A DNA stretch of 64,000 nt from Erythrobacter sp. (GTDB taxonomy: Bacteria; Pseudomonadota; Alphaproteobacteria; Sphingomonadales; Sphingomonadaceae): positions 434,001 through 498,000 of the forward strand of contig CP073261.1 in assembly GCA_019739335.1 (NCBI GenBank), written 5' to 3'. A program made the translations under genes and the position numbers. Positions 47,294-56,618 of this stretch are shown here, in pieces (position 1 is the first letter of the stretch; every line of letters starts with the position of its first letter). The notes under the pieces were generated by a model. It searched no databases and was not told the DNA's origin. It was given only the letters and a program-made list of their open reading frames with translations.

Positions 47294-48145
47294 TCAGGCG
47301 AGCTTGTATTCGCGCTGCAGGCCCGGCGTGTTGTCTTTCGATCCGCCATCGGGTGCGCGTTCCCTTGATCCGCCCCCGGAAGTAACCCGCCCGATAAGGG
47401 CATCCTGCTCGGCATCGGACATCCGCCGCCAGCCATCAGGACCGAGCCGTTCCATCGGCCGGAAACGGATCTTGTATTGCATCCGCTCCGATCCATCGAC
47501 CCAGTAGCCGAGATAGACGTAAGGAAGGCCCGCGCGCGCGGCACGGCGAACATGGTCGAGAATGACGTAAGTCCCAAGTCCGCTGCGATCCTCGTGCTCC
47601 GGGTCATAGAAGCTGTAAATCATCGACAACCCGTCACCTTGACGGTCCATCAGGCAGGCGGCGACCAATCGCCCAACTCCCCCATCGCAAGAAGGTTCCC
47701 TGTATTCAATGACAAAGCTGGATACGCTGGTGTGTTCCACCATGTCCGCATAGTCGACCTCGTCCATCGCCGCCATGCCGCCGCCGGGATGACGATGTTC
47801 GAGATAGCGTTGCAGCAATTCGAACTGCTCCGCCGTGGCCCATGGGCGGCACTCGCTGGTGACGAGATCGGAATTGCGCTTCAGATTGCGCTTCTGTGAG
47901 GACGAGGCGCGGAAATCGAATGCCGCGATCCGCACCGATACGCAGGCACGGCAATCGGCGCAGCTTGGGCGATAGGCCACTGTCTGGCTTCGGCGAAAGC
48001 CGATCCGCCCTAGGGCATCGTTCAACTGGTCGGCATGCGGCCCCTTCAACTCGGTGAACACCTTGCGCTCGGTCTTGCCTGCCAGATAGGGGCACGGCGC
48101 GGGGCTCGTCACGAAAAAGCGGGGGAAGCGTACGGGTGCCGTCAC
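47294..48145 (-). CDS. bpt: Aspartate/glutamate leucyltransferase Bpt
   Basis: Bpt transfers leucine from Leu-tRNA to proteins with N-terminal Asp or Glu, marking them for ClpS/ClpAP. From a GTG at 48145 the 283-aa product begins [20 protein letters not shown]. It carries the family cysteines in [16 protein letters not shown] and [16 protein letters not shown], followed by the acyltransferase-like core [19 protein letters not shown] and [18 protein letters not shown] longer frame is open upstream but the family starts at this GTG. It sits 10 bp ahead of tamA on the same strand. Confidence 0.92.
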   Translation of the reverse strand: MTAPVRFPRFFVTSPAPCPYLAGKTERKVFTELKGPHADQLNDALGRIGFRRSQTVAYRPSCADCRACVSVRIAAFDFRASSSQKRNLKRNSDLVTSECRPWATAEQFELLQRYLEHRHPGGGMAAMDEVDYADMVEHTSVSSFVIEYREPSCDGGVGRLVAACLMDRQGDGLSMIYSFYDPEHEDRSGLGTYVILDHVRRAARAGLPYVYLGYWVDGSERMQYKIRFRPMERLGPDGWRRMSDAEQDALIGRVTSGGGSRERAPDGGSKDNTPGLQREYKLA

Positions 48146-48332
48146 AGTTCTGGCGGTCCTCTTTCCCCTTGCGGGGTCCAGTGTTTCTCCTCGCACCGGC
48201 TGATGCAGGTCACGAACCCGCGTTGTGGACGCAGGATTCGTTCGTTGAAACCATGTTAACCACAAATTGCGGCCTGTGCAGGGAAAATTTCCACAGTGGC
48301 CGCGCAGAAGCCGACAAACGGCCCGGAACGGG

Positions 48333-49553
48333 TCAGTTCAGTTCAACCGAGCTAACCTGATATCCCTTGTCGACGAGCGCTTGCACCAGGGCTTCGAGCT
48401 GCTGCCGATCGCGCGCTTCGCACTCGATGTCAGTCACCAGACCCTTGGCGGGCAGATTGGTGAAGATGCGCTGGTGGTAGATCTCGATGATATTCACATT
48501 GTGCGCGTCGAATTCGCGCATCACCTTGAACAGCGCGCCGGGGCGATCCTGCAAGGTGATCTGCAATCGGGCCAGCCGTCCCGAACGGGCGAGATCGCGC
48601 AGCAGCACATTGGCGAGAAGCCGGGTATCGATATTCCCCCCACACAGCACGAGCCCGATTTTCTTGCCCTTGAAGCGTTCGGGGTGCGAAAGCACCGCCG
48701 CCAGCCCAGCGGCGCCCGCACCTTCCACCACAGTCTTTTCGATCTGCAACAGCAGGCTGACCGCTTCTTCCAGCGCCGGTTCGTCGACCAGGACGATGTC
48801 GTCCACCAGCTTGTCGATTACCGCCTGGGTAAACTTCCCCGGTTCCTTCACCGCGATGCCCTCGGCCAGGGTATCGCCGCCGCTCGGCAGGTCCTCGCCC
48901 TTGTAGGCATTGTACGAAGAGGGGAACAGCCGCGCTTCCACGCCGATCACTTCCACCGGCGGTTGGCGGTCCTTGGCCACCGTCGCCATGCCCGAAATCA
49001 GGCCGCCGCCGCCGATTGGCACGACAATGCAATCGAGATCGGGCGCATCCTCGAACAGTTCGAGCGCCACGGTGCCCTGCCCTGCCGCAACGTGCGGATC
49101 GTCGAACGGATGGACGAAGGTGAGGCCGAGTTCCTTCTCCAGCTGGCGCGCATGTTCCTGTGCTTCGTCGAAAGTCTCGCCGTGCAGCACCACGTTGCCG
49201 CCCACCGCCTCGGTCTGCATCACTTTCACCACCGGGGTGGTGCGCGGCATGACGATGGTGACGGGAACGCCCAGCCGCCGCCCGTGATAGCTCAGCCCCT
49301 GCGAATGGTTGCCCGCCGAGGCCGCAATCACTCCGCGCGCGCGTTGCTCGTCGGTTAGTTGCAACAGTGCATTGAGCGCGCCGCGCTCCTTGTAGGCGGC
49401 GGTGAACTGGTGGTTTTCGAATTTCAGCCAGATCTGCGCCCCGGTGATCTTGGACAGCGTCTGCGAATGCAGCGTTGGCGTGCGCACCACTGCGCCTTCG
49501 ATGCGCTTGGCGGCGGCGTGGACATCGGCGATAGTCAAAGTGGGCTGGCTCAT
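48333..49553 (-). CDS. ilvA: Threonine ammonia-lyase with ACT domain
   Basis: This PLP enzyme deaminates threonine to 2-oxobutyrate for isoleucine synthesis or threonine breakdown. The 406-aa product has the PLP lysine in [16 protein letters not shown], the cofactor loop [18 protein letters not shown] and [17 protein letters not shown] single C-terminal ACT domain spans about 325-406 ([20 protein letters not shown]). The one-ACT, roughly 400-aa form is the short type, distinct from the E. coli enzyme with two ACT-like repeats. It is divergent from the HIBADH-type gene. Confidence 0.92.
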   Translation of the reverse strand: MSQPTLTIADVHAAAKRIEGAVVRTPTLHSQTLSKITGAQIWLKFENHQFTAAYKERGALNALLQLTDEQRARGVIAASAGNHSQGLSYHGRRLGVPVTIVMPRTTPVVKVMQTEAVGGNVVLHGETFDEAQEHARQLEKELGLTFVHPFDDPHVAAGQGTVALELFEDAPDLDCIVVPIGGGGLISGMATVAKDRQPPVEVIGVEARLFPSSYNAYKGEDLPSGGDTLAEGIAVKEPGKFTQAVIDKLVDDIVLVDEPALEEAVSLLLQIEKTVVEGAGAAGLAAVLSHPERFKGKKIGLVLCGGNIDTRLLANVLLRDLARSGRLARLQITLQDRPGALFKVMREFDAHNVNIIEIYHQRIFTNLPAKGLVTDIECEARDRQQLEALVQALVDKGYQVSSVELN

Positions 49554-49656
49554 GGGCTGAAGCGCCTAGCGGGACTACGGCACAAGGGGAAGTGGTGGCG
49601 CCCTTTCAACTGACAAAGATTGCCTTGGGGAAGCTGACAGGGCAGTGCTGGCGGCC

Positions 49657-50556
49657 ATGAGCACAACAGCATTGAATGTCGCGTTTCTGGGCCTTGGCGT
49701 GATGGGCGCGCCAATGGCTGGCCACCTCGCCCGCGCCGGGCACCACGTCACCGGATACAACCGCACTTTCTCGCGCGCGCAGGCATGGCAGGCGAAACTG
49801 GCGGCAGAAGGGCTGGAAGTGGCCGTGGCCGCTACTCCTGCCGAGGCCGTGGCAAACAAGGACGTCGTTTTCGCATGTCTCGGCAATGACGATGATCTTG
49901 CCGGCGTGATGCTGGGCGCGGACGGCGCTCTGGCGGCCATGCGCAGTGGCGCTTGCTTTGTCGATCACACGACGGTCTCCCCTGCCATTGCCCGCCGCAT
50001 CGCGGAGAAGTGCGAAACTATCAGCCTGCTCGCCGTCGATGCCCCGGTTTCGGGTGGACAGGCGGGCGCGGAGAACGGCAAGCTCGCCATCATGTGCGGC
50101 GGATCGGATGCGGCGATGGCGGCGGCGACGCCGGTGATGCAGGCCTATGCTGCGCGGATTGTCCATATCGGCGGCCCCGGCGGGGGGCAGGCGTGCAAGG
50201 CGGTCAACCAGGTGTGCATCGCGGGCGTACTGGCAGGCCTTTCCGAAGGCGTGCGGCTGGCGCAGGCGAGCGGGGTCGATCCCGACAGGGTATTGGAAGC
50301 CATCAGCGGCGGCGCGGCGCAGAGCTGGCAGATGGTCAACCGCTGGCCGACCATGGTCCGGGGTGAATTCGATTTCGGCTTTGCTATCGACTGGATGCGC
50401 AAGGATCTGGCGATCGCGCTGGGCGAGGCGAAAGCGGGCGGCATTTCGCTTCCCGTCACCGCGCTGGTCGACCAGTTTTACGCACAAGTGCAGGCCGCAG
50501 GCGGATCGCGGCAGGATACCAGCGCACTGATCCGCCATTTGCCGGAGGTGAAATAG
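49657..50556 (+). CDS. 3-hydroxyisobutyrate dehydrogenase-type oxidoreductase
   Basis: The 299-aa product belongs to the beta-hydroxyacid dehydrogenase family. It has AFLGLGVMGAPMAGHLARAG at the N-terminus (NAD(P) loop), the substrate loop VDAPVSGGQAGAENGKLAIM, the catalytic lysine in GGGQACKAVNQVCIAG and a helical C-terminal domain. Members include 3-hydroxyisobutyrate dehydrogenase, tartronate semialdehyde reductase and glyoxylate reductases, and the exact substrate cannot be read. I prefer the ATG at 49657 (MSTTALNVAF) over a GTG four codons upstream. The next gene starts 4 bp after its stop. Confidence 0.87.
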   Translation: MSTTALNVAFLGLGVMGAPMAGHLARAGHHVTGYNRTFSRAQAWQAKLAAEGLEVAVAATPAEAVANKDVVFACLGNDDDLAGVMLGADGALAAMRSGACFVDHTTVSPAIARRIAEKCETISLLAVDAPVSGGQAGAENGKLAIMCGGSDAAMAAATPVMQAYAARIVHIGGPGGGQACKAVNQVCIAGVLAGLSEGVRLAQASGVDPDRVLEAISGGAAQSWQMVNRWPTMVRGEFDFGFAIDWMRKDLAIALGEAKAGGISLPVTALVDQFYAQVQAAGGSRQDTSALIRHLPEVK

Positions 50557-50560
50557 TTCG

Positions 50561-52261
50561 ATGATTGCCCGTTTGTTGAGCGCCGTGGCGCTGCTTGCCC
50601 TCCCCACCCCCGCACTCGCCGATACCTGGATCGACAATGTCGAAGGCATCTCGGTAGGCCGCGATGGTAGCGTCGATCGCTTCTCCGGACTGGTCGTGGA
50701 CGAGGACGGGCGGATCACCGAACTGCTCGATTTCGGGGATCGGCCCACACGCCAGATCGATTACCGGGTGGATGGCGAAGGCCGGGTGATGGTGCCCGGG
50801 TTCATCGATGCCCATGCGCACCTGATGGGCCTCGGCCTAGGTACGCTGGTGCTCGACCTGTCGGGCGTGCAATCGCTGGACGAGGCTCTGGGCCGGGTCG
50901 CCGCCTATGCCGCTGCCAATCCCGAACGATCGTGGATCCTCGGGCGCGGGTGGAACCAGGAACTGTGGGGCACGGGCTTCCCCACTGCCGCCGATCTCGA
51001 CGCGGTGGTCGCCGACCGTCCGGTCTGGCTCGAACGGGTGGACGGCCACGCGGGCTGGGCCAATTCCCTGGCGCTGGCGGCGGGCAATGTCACCGCGCGC
51101 TCCGCCGATCCCGAAGGCGGGCGGATCGAACGGCTGCCCGGTTCGCGCGCTCCGGCTGGGGTGCTGGTCGATTCCGCGCAGGCACTGATCTCGACGCAAA
51201 TCCCCCCACCGCTGCCCGAAGACCGCGACATGGCGCTCTACAATGCGCAGAACCTGCTGCTCGCCAACGGCGTCACGGCGATGGCGGACATGGGCACCAC
51301 TATCGACGACTGGATGACGATCCGCCGCGCCGGCGATGCCGGATGGCTGCAAGTGCGGGTGATGGCCTATGCCGATTCAGTGCCGACCATGCTCACCATC
51401 GGCGGGCCGGGGCCGACGCAATGGCTCTATGAGGACCGGCTGCGGCTGAACGGGGTGAAGCTCTATCTCGACGGCGCGCTGGGATCGCGCGGGGCGCTGC
51501 TGAAGGAAGATTACGCCGACGATCACGGCAATCGCGGGCTGCCGCTGCTCAACGGCACGCAGTTGCGCAACCTGATGAGCCGCGCTGCGCTCGACAATTT
51601 CCAGGTCGCCGTTCACGCGATCGGCGATGCGGCCAATGCCGAAATCCTCTATGCGATCGACGAGCTTTCCGCCGATTATTCGGGCGACCGGCGCTGGCGG
51701 ATCGAGCACGCGCAGGTGGTCGATCCCGCCGATATCGCGCTGTTCGGCCAGCATGGCATCATCGCCTCGATGCAGCCCGTTCACCAGACCAGCGACCGGC
51801 TGATGGCCGAAGCGCGGCTGGGCGCAGAGCGGCTCGACGGTGCCTATGCCTGGCGCACGCTGATGGATCAGGGCGCCGTGCTAGCCTTCGGCACCGACGC
51901 GCCGGTGGAGCAGATCGACCCGCTGGCGGGACTGGCCACGGCGATCAGCCGCATCGACGCCTCCGGTCAACCTGTGGGCGGCTGGCTTCCGGAGGAGGTG
52001 ATCAGCCGCGAACAGGCGCTCGCCGCCTACACCGCCAATGCCGCCTATGCCGGATTTGCGGAGGGCCGCTTCGGGCGGCTGGCACCGGGCGAACGGGCCG
52101 ATTTCGTCTTTCTTTCCGCCGATCCGCTGGAAGCGGGGCCAGAGCAAATCCGCCAGATCCGCGTGCTGGAAACCTGGATCGCAGGTCAATTGGTTTATGA
52201 TTCTGATGCCGGGAGCGCGCTGATCGAAGGGCCAACTGCGAGCGGTGAAGCAGGCCGCTAA
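50561..52261 (+). CDS. Exported YtcJ-like amidohydrolase
   Basis: The 566-aa product has a signal peptide (MIARLLSAVALLALPTPALA) and an amidohydrolase-3 fold. The HxH metal motif is VPGFIDAHAHLMGLGLGTL, further ligands are in VHAIGDAANAEIL and RIEHAQVVDPADI, and the last metal aspartate is in LAFGTDAPVEQIDPLAG. It should act in the periplasm on an unknown amide or imide substrate. It is spaced 4 bp from the HIBADH gene and very likely co-transcribed with it. Confidence 0.9.
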   Translation: MIARLLSAVALLALPTPALADTWIDNVEGISVGRDGSVDRFSGLVVDEDGRITELLDFGDRPTRQIDYRVDGEGRVMVPGFIDAHAHLMGLGLGTLVLDLSGVQSLDEALGRVAAYAAANPERSWILGRGWNQELWGTGFPTAADLDAVVADRPVWLERVDGHAGWANSLALAAGNVTARSADPEGGRIERLPGSRAPAGVLVDSAQALISTQIPPPLPEDRDMALYNAQNLLLANGVTAMADMGTTIDDWMTIRRAGDAGWLQVRVMAYADSVPTMLTIGGPGPTQWLYEDRLRLNGVKLYLDGALGSRGALLKEDYADDHGNRGLPLLNGTQLRNLMSRAALDNFQVAVHAIGDAANAEILYAIDELSADYSGDRRWRIEHAQVVDPADIALFGQHGIIASMQPVHQTSDRLMAEARLGAERLDGAYAWRTLMDQGAVLAFGTDAPVEQIDPLAGLATAISRIDASGQPVGGWLPEEVISREQALAAYTANAAYAGFAEGRFGRLAPGERADFVFLSADPLEAGPEQIRQIRVLETWIAGQLVYDSDAGSALIEGPTASGEAGR

Positions 52262-52357
52262 TCGGGCTGCAATGGAAGTGATTGGATGCCAGTCCGACCT
52301 TGACGGGCGAGCGGTCCACCTAAGGCGCTTTCGGCTGCCTTCCCGTTTAATCGCGCC

Positions 52358-52371
52358 TTGACGTACATCAA
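52358..52371. promoter_or_regulatory. FNR/FixK-type box upstream of the first FixL-like kinase
   Basis: TTGACGTACATCAA matches the FNR/FixK/Dnr consensus TTGAT-N4-ATCAA at all but one of the ten defined positions, and the C variant is common in alphaproteobacterial FixK boxes. It lies 62 bp upstream of the kinase ATG in a 172-bp intergenic region with no other gene. This suggests oxygen or redox control of the kinase/regulator block. The motif is short, so chance is not excluded. Confidence 0.6.
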
Positions 52372-52433
52372 CGTAATGCCCTCCACACGAAACTATGCAA
52401 AGATAGAACCACCGGGGTCGTAAAGGGCAAGAA

Positions 52434-53612
52434 ATGAAAGACGTGGAGAAGCTTCCCCGCGAGGACTCCGGCTCCAGCCAGTCCTGTGCCGGTTCAGCAA
52501 ACTACATCAAAAAGATGTACGAGCGGACCTCCCAAATGGGGCGGATAGGCGTCTGGGAATGCGATCTCGCTTCCGAGGAACTCTCATGGACTGACATGGT
52601 ATACGATCTGTTCGGTTTTCCCAGGCAGTCGCGTGTGAGCCGCGCGGCAACTCTCGCTTGTTACGAGCCCCAATCCCGCCGTGAAATGGAGGAGCTTCGC
52701 GCACAGGCAATTGCAAACTGCTCCAACTTCACTGTCGATACAGCGATACGGACGCAGCAGGGCGAGCTCCGCTGGATCAGGATAACAGGGGATGTCGAAC
52801 AACAAGATGGCAAGCCGGTTCGTATCTTCGGCACGAAGCAGGACATCACACGCGAGAAGACTGCCCAATTGGAATTGCAGGAGCTCCAGGCAAAACTCGT
52901 CCATCTCTCGCACCAGAGCGCCGTAAACGCCATGGGCTCCACCTTGGCGCACGAGCTGAACCAGCCGCTGGCTGCCATCATCGCCTACGCGGCAGCATTG
53001 CAGAACAAGCTCGCACGAGAGAAAGACGCTCATGACGATGAGTTTCAAATTCTCGAAGGAATTCAATCCTGTTCCCTGAAAGCCGGGGTCATCCTGCGTG
53101 AGCTGTACAAATCTTGCAACCCGCCGACACAAGACAATGAAATGTTCGACCTCGAAAACGAAGTGCGGCTCGCATGCGCGATTGCTTTGCCCGGCGATCA
53201 GGAAGAACCACTGGTCAATTATGCTTTCTGCGAAGGTTTGTGCGCGAGCGGGGATCCTGTTCAGTTCCGTCAGGTTGTCATCAACCTGATCCGCAACGCG
53301 CGTGACGCGATGACGAATTCATCAAAGAGGGAAATCCTCATTTCCACAGCGCAAGCGGATGGTTTCGCGGAAGTAACGGTTTGCGACACCGGCAGCGGGA
53401 TTCCAGACGAGGTTACCGATTCCCTGTTTAATGCCTTCGTTTCAACCAAGGCCGGTTCCACCGGACTGGGTCTTGCAATAAGTCGCACGATCGTCGAAGC
53501 GTTTGCCGGGAAACTGACTGCTGCAAACGATATTGGCGGAGGAGCCAAGTTCCGTTTCACTGTTCCGGTTGCCCAGCCACGGGATTACTCCGGCTACCGC
53601 GTCGGCCAGTAG
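52434..53612 (+). CDS. PAS-domain sensor histidine kinase, FixL-like (1)
   Basis: The 392-aa soluble kinase has a PAS domain at about 30-140 (IGVWECDLASEELSWTDMVY, then IRITGDVEQQDGKPVRIFGT). Its dimerisation box has the phospho-acceptor His173 in STLAHELNQPLAAIIAY, and the ATPase domain has VVINLIRNARDAM (N box), CDTGSGIP (G1) and STGLGLAISRTIVE (G2). The HELNQPLAAI form is that of the FixL/DctB-like subgroup. No membrane helix is present. Whether the PAS binds heme cannot be told. It is the first gene of a three-gene signalling block and follows an FNR-type box. Confidence 0.9.
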   Translation: MKDVEKLPREDSGSSQSCAGSANYIKKMYERTSQMGRIGVWECDLASEELSWTDMVYDLFGFPRQSRVSRAATLACYEPQSRREMEELRAQAIANCSNFTVDTAIRTQQGELRWIRITGDVEQQDGKPVRIFGTKQDITREKTAQLELQELQAKLVHLSHQSAVNAMGSTLAHELNQPLAAIIAYAAALQNKLAREKDAHDDEFQILEGIQSCSLKAGVILRELYKSCNPPTQDNEMFDLENEVRLACAIALPGDQEEPLVNYAFCEGLCASGDPVQFRQVVINLIRNARDAMTNSSKREILISTAQADGFAEVTVCDTGSGIPDEVTDSLFNAFVSTKAGSTGLGLAISRTIVEAFAGKLTAANDIGGGAKFRFTVPVAQPRDYSGYRVGQ

Positions 53613-53783
53613 AGCCTCCCACACGATCAACCGTGTAAAATTGCGGGTTCTGCGTAGGTGTCCGATGGGGTATCAAGGCGGGCACGGCAATGCGATGGCC
53701 CTCAGAGCCCCACCCACAAGGCATTCGCGACAAATGAACCCTTTTGATCCTGCGGGATTTATGCATCCCCAAAAGAGAAATGC

Positions 53784-54914
53784 ATGACTGCGGAGCTTAC
53801 CGGCGAACAAGCCCTTCCTCCAAAAGATCTGGAGAATCTTCGGCAGCCGCTCGAAGCGCTCTATGAAAATGCTCCCGGCTTCATCGCTACCTCGTCAGGC
53901 CCGGACCACGTTTTCACCTTTGCCAATGCATCCTATCGGCGCTTTGTCGGAAGGGATCAGCTATTGGGGCGTAGCGTGGCGGAAGCCATGCCCGAACTGG
54001 TCGAACAAGGTGTGATATCCATCATCGATGAAGTTTATCGCACAGGTGAGCCATTCGTGGGAAACAGCATGCCGCTGATGGTGCTCAATGCTGAAAGTGG
54101 TGCTGTCGAACCGCGCTACATCGATGTCGTGTATCAGCCGATCCGAAGCTCGACGGGCGAGGTTTGCGGGCTTTTTTGCGAAGGGTACGACGTTACCGAC
54201 AAACACGAGGCACAGGAAACGATCGCTGCCCTGCAAGCGCAGATGATCCACGTGTCGCGCGTAAACGCCATGGGAACTATGGCCGCCACGCTGGCGCATG
54301 AACTCAACCAGCCATTGTGCGCGATCGGCAACTATATCTCAGGCACCAAGCTCAACGACAACACCGAGTATCCTGTAAGTCGCTATATCGAAGCCCTTGA
54401 AGGGATAGATGCGGCATCACGTCGAGCGGCCGGAATCATTGCCCACCTGCGCGAACTCACCAAGCGGCGTGAACCCGACAATGGGGTATTCGATCTGAAA
54501 CGCTCGATGGACGAGTGTATCCGCCTCGTTCGCGCATCCACTTCCCGGGATATACGGTTTCTCGATCAGATCTCCGCCGGGCTGACGACCAAGGCCGATC
54601 AGGTGCAGATTCAACAGGTCATCATCAATTTGCTCATGAATGCCTGCGAAGCGATGCAAGGTGAAGGAATAGTCACGGCTCGCGCGTGGGAGGAAAGTGG
54701 CTTGCTCATCGTCAGCATTGCCGACACCGGCCCCGGGGTGGAAGCGGAAGCGGCGGAGATGCTTTTCACCTGGTCGGCATCCACCAAGGAAGAAGGTATG
54801 GGACTGGGGCTGGCAATTTGCCGTACGATCCTGGATTTGCATCGCGGCAAGATCTGGTTGGAACACAGCAGTTCCAGCGGAGCCGAATTCCGTTTTTCCC
54901 TACCCATGATATAG
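53784..54914 (+). CDS. PAS-domain sensor histidine kinase, FixL-like (2)
   Basis: The 376-aa soluble kinase parallels the preceding one. It has a PAS domain at about 25-140 (PLEALYENAPGFIATSSGPD, YIDVVYQPIRSSTGEVCGLF), then TLAHELNQPLCAIGNY with His172, IIAHLRELTKRRE and the ATPase boxes VIINLLMNACEAMQ, ADTGPGVE and EGMGLGLAICRTIL. It is divergent in sequence from kinase 1 outside the core, so this is an old pair and not a recent duplication. A 171-bp gap separates the two kinase genes and a 306-bp gap precedes the regulator. Confidence 0.9.
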   Translation: MTAELTGEQALPPKDLENLRQPLEALYENAPGFIATSSGPDHVFTFANASYRRFVGRDQLLGRSVAEAMPELVEQGVISIIDEVYRTGEPFVGNSMPLMVLNAESGAVEPRYIDVVYQPIRSSTGEVCGLFCEGYDVTDKHEAQETIAALQAQMIHVSRVNAMGTMAATLAHELNQPLCAIGNYISGTKLNDNTEYPVSRYIEALEGIDAASRRAAGIIAHLRELTKRREPDNGVFDLKRSMDECIRLVRASTSRDIRFLDQISAGLTTKADQVQIQQVIINLLMNACEAMQGEGIVTARAWEESGLLIVSIADTGPGVEAEAAEMLFTWSASTKEEGMGLGLAICRTILDLHRGKIWLEHSSSSGAEFRFSLPMI

Positions 54915-55220
54915 GCGGCGAGAGCAAAGCGGCTTGTTTCGTGACCAAGTACGGACATGACGTTGCTGGCAGAAATGCCTCGGACCAATGGATGGGAGGC
55001 ACGGTTCCTTGCCGCTTCTCAGGGCACTGTCACCGATGGCTCGATTACTAGCGTCAATGCATTTTTTCGACCCTGCCCTTGGTGACCGAAAGGGCAGGCC
55101 CCTAAAAGCTACTGGTGCCACGCGCTCTTGTGCTTTAGTGACGGTATTGCGCACACATTTGTTAACTAAGATAAAATTTCCTGGCTGCCCTCCACCGGCT
55201 GGAAATTCTGGGAGATTGCC
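54915..55220. other. Intergenic region before the FixJ-like gene
   Basis: This 306-bp stretch holds no convincing gene in any frame. Its last 80 bp become AT-rich (TTGTTAACTAAGATAAAATT near 55158), a reasonable place for a promoter of the regulator gene, but I cannot define -35/-10 boxes with confidence and I see no FNR-type box. Confidence 0.5.
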
Positions 55221-55892
55221 ATGGAAGCCGAAGCAATCGAAGCGCCGCTCCGCGGACGCACAGAGGAACGCCAAGTCTACGTTATCGACGACGACCGGGA
55301 CGTACGCAAGTCGCTCCACTTCCTGCTCGGATCGATGTCCATCACCGCATGGCCATTTGCAGGCGCGAAGGATTTCATGGAGCAGCTGCCCGAACTCGCC
55401 CCGGCACCGATCCTTATCGACATACGCATGCCCGACATCGATGGAATCCAACTTCTCGAAATGCTTTCCGAGCGTGAGAATTCCTGGCCGGTGATCATCA
55501 TGACAGCACATGGCGATGTCTCGATCGCAGTGCGAGCGATGAAGCTGGGGGCAATAGAGTTCCTTGAAAAGCCATTCGGTCCGGAAGAACTGCAAGCGGC
55601 GCTGAAAGATGCTTACGGTGTCCTCAGGAAAACAGAGGCCATGCTTCGCGTGCGGGAAGATGCACGTAGCCTGTTCAACAAGCTCACCAATCGTGAATAC
55701 GAGGTTATCGGTCACCTGATGCGGGGAGATTCCAACAAGGATGTCGCACATCGACTGGGGCTTAGCGTGCGCACCGTCGAACTCCACCGGGGCAGCGCGC
55801 TGGCAAAGTTGCACGTAAAGAAGATGGCGGAGGTGATGACGCTGGCCAAGGTCGCCGAGCTTCCCGAGGGTAAGCCGGAAGATATCAGATAG
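55221..55892 (+). CDS. FixJ-family response regulator
   Basis: The 223-aa product has a receiver domain (QVYVIDDDRDVRKSLHFLLG) with the phosphorylation site Asp67 in ILIDIRMPDIDG, the switch Thr in VIIMTAHGDVSIAVRAMK and Lys in FLEKPFGPEEL. A LuxR-type helix-turn-helix follows (KLTNREYEVIGHLMRGDSNK, VAHRLGLSVRTVELHRGSAL). It is the natural partner of the two FixL-like kinases upstream. Its targets are unknown. The TonB receptor cassette beyond the IS scar is a candidate by proximity only. Confidence 0.92.
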   Translation: MEAEAIEAPLRGRTEERQVYVIDDDRDVRKSLHFLLGSMSITAWPFAGAKDFMEQLPELAPAPILIDIRMPDIDGIQLLEMLSERENSWPVIIMTAHGDVSIAVRAMKLGAIEFLEKPFGPEELQAALKDAYGVLRKTEAMLRVREDARSLFNKLTNREYEVIGHLMRGDSNKDVAHRLGLSVRTVELHRGSALAKLHVKKMAEVMTLAKVAELPEGKPEDIR

Positions 55893-55991
55893 CGAGGCTA
55901 TTCCTCACGTCTCGAAGCGCTATTTCCCAGCCGATGACCGGCGCGTGCCCGACCTCGTCAGAGCCACCGCTCTCGAACTCCTGCTGGCGCA

Positions 55992-56249
55992 AATAGCGAC
56001 CTGCCGTTCCGACGACGAGAGCGGGCGATGCGGCGATTTCGGCAGATGAAGTCGCTACAGAAGTTCCCCTCGGACCACGCCAACGTCCATAATCACTTCA
56101 ACCTCGAACGCCACCTGATCGACAGAGAGAGCTACAAGCCCGCCGCTCGGTCGCCCTGGCCGAGTGGCAGACCCTCGCCGCATAAACCGCGCCGGGGTAG
56201 AGGAGGGCTTCGCCAATCGGAGACGAATTGCGGTTAGACTGACAGCACC
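55992..56249 (+). mobile_element. Remnant of an IS6-family element (3' part, plus strand)
   Basis: From about 55992 the plus strand encodes the C-terminal third of the same IS6-type transposase seen intact at 57.3-58.0 kb (LPFRRRERAM, RFRQMKSLQKF, NHFNLERHLIDRE). It then runs through the 3' untranslated end to the terminal inverted repeat CTGACAGCACC at 56239-56249. The frame drifts after RESYK, and the left boundary is internal, so most of the element is gone. It is in opposite orientation to the other two copies. Confidence 0.8.
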
Positions 56250-56250
56250 G

Positions 56251-56535
56251 CTCGCGGGCGTCGAAATCGTCGCCACCTATAAGCTTTTTAACGTTAATCG
56301 CACGCAACTCGACAACATGATTCACAAATTCTTCGCCCCTGCCGCGCTCGATCTTACTATCCACCATCGCTTCGGTAACCCGGTCAAACCTCGCGAGTGA
56401 TTCCTCGTGCCCTTAAGCGCAATCGATGAGGCCGTAGAGCGCATCCGCGACAGTTCGATCACGGAGTATCGACACGACAAGAATTGGGCGTGTTGTGCGA
56501 GCGTGATGTGGCGATCAAACCCCTACCACGGCTAG
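56251..56535 (+). pseudogene. 3' fragment of a GIY-YIG (T5orf172) nuclease gene
   Basis: Directly after the IS end the plus strand reads LAGVEIVATYKLFNVNRTQL, then IHKFFAPAALDLTIHHRFGN and PVKPRE. An in-frame TGA (56398-56400) stands where the family has Trp, and the frame resumes with FLVPLSAIDEAVERIRDSSI to a stop at 56533-56535. This is the conserved C-terminal segment of the GIY-YIG/MUG113-type proteins common on alphaproteobacterial plasmids and islands. The N-terminal catalytic part is absent, cut off at the IS inverted repeat. It is therefore both truncated and carries a nonsense codon. Confidence 0.75.
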
Positions 56536-56618
56536 CAGTATGCCAATTTTAGGGGGGGCGGTTTAGGGACCGACTTCCCCAGCCGGGAAACAAATGAGTA
56601 AATACAACAGATTTTGGC

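Noticed and set aside
55884..56035. Minus-strand open frame just 3' of the FixJ-like gene (RYLRQQEFESGGSDEVGHAP)
   Set aside because: It looks mildly coding but is under 50 codons, has no clear start, runs into the IS remnant and matches nothing I recognise. It may be a gene tail left by the IS event.
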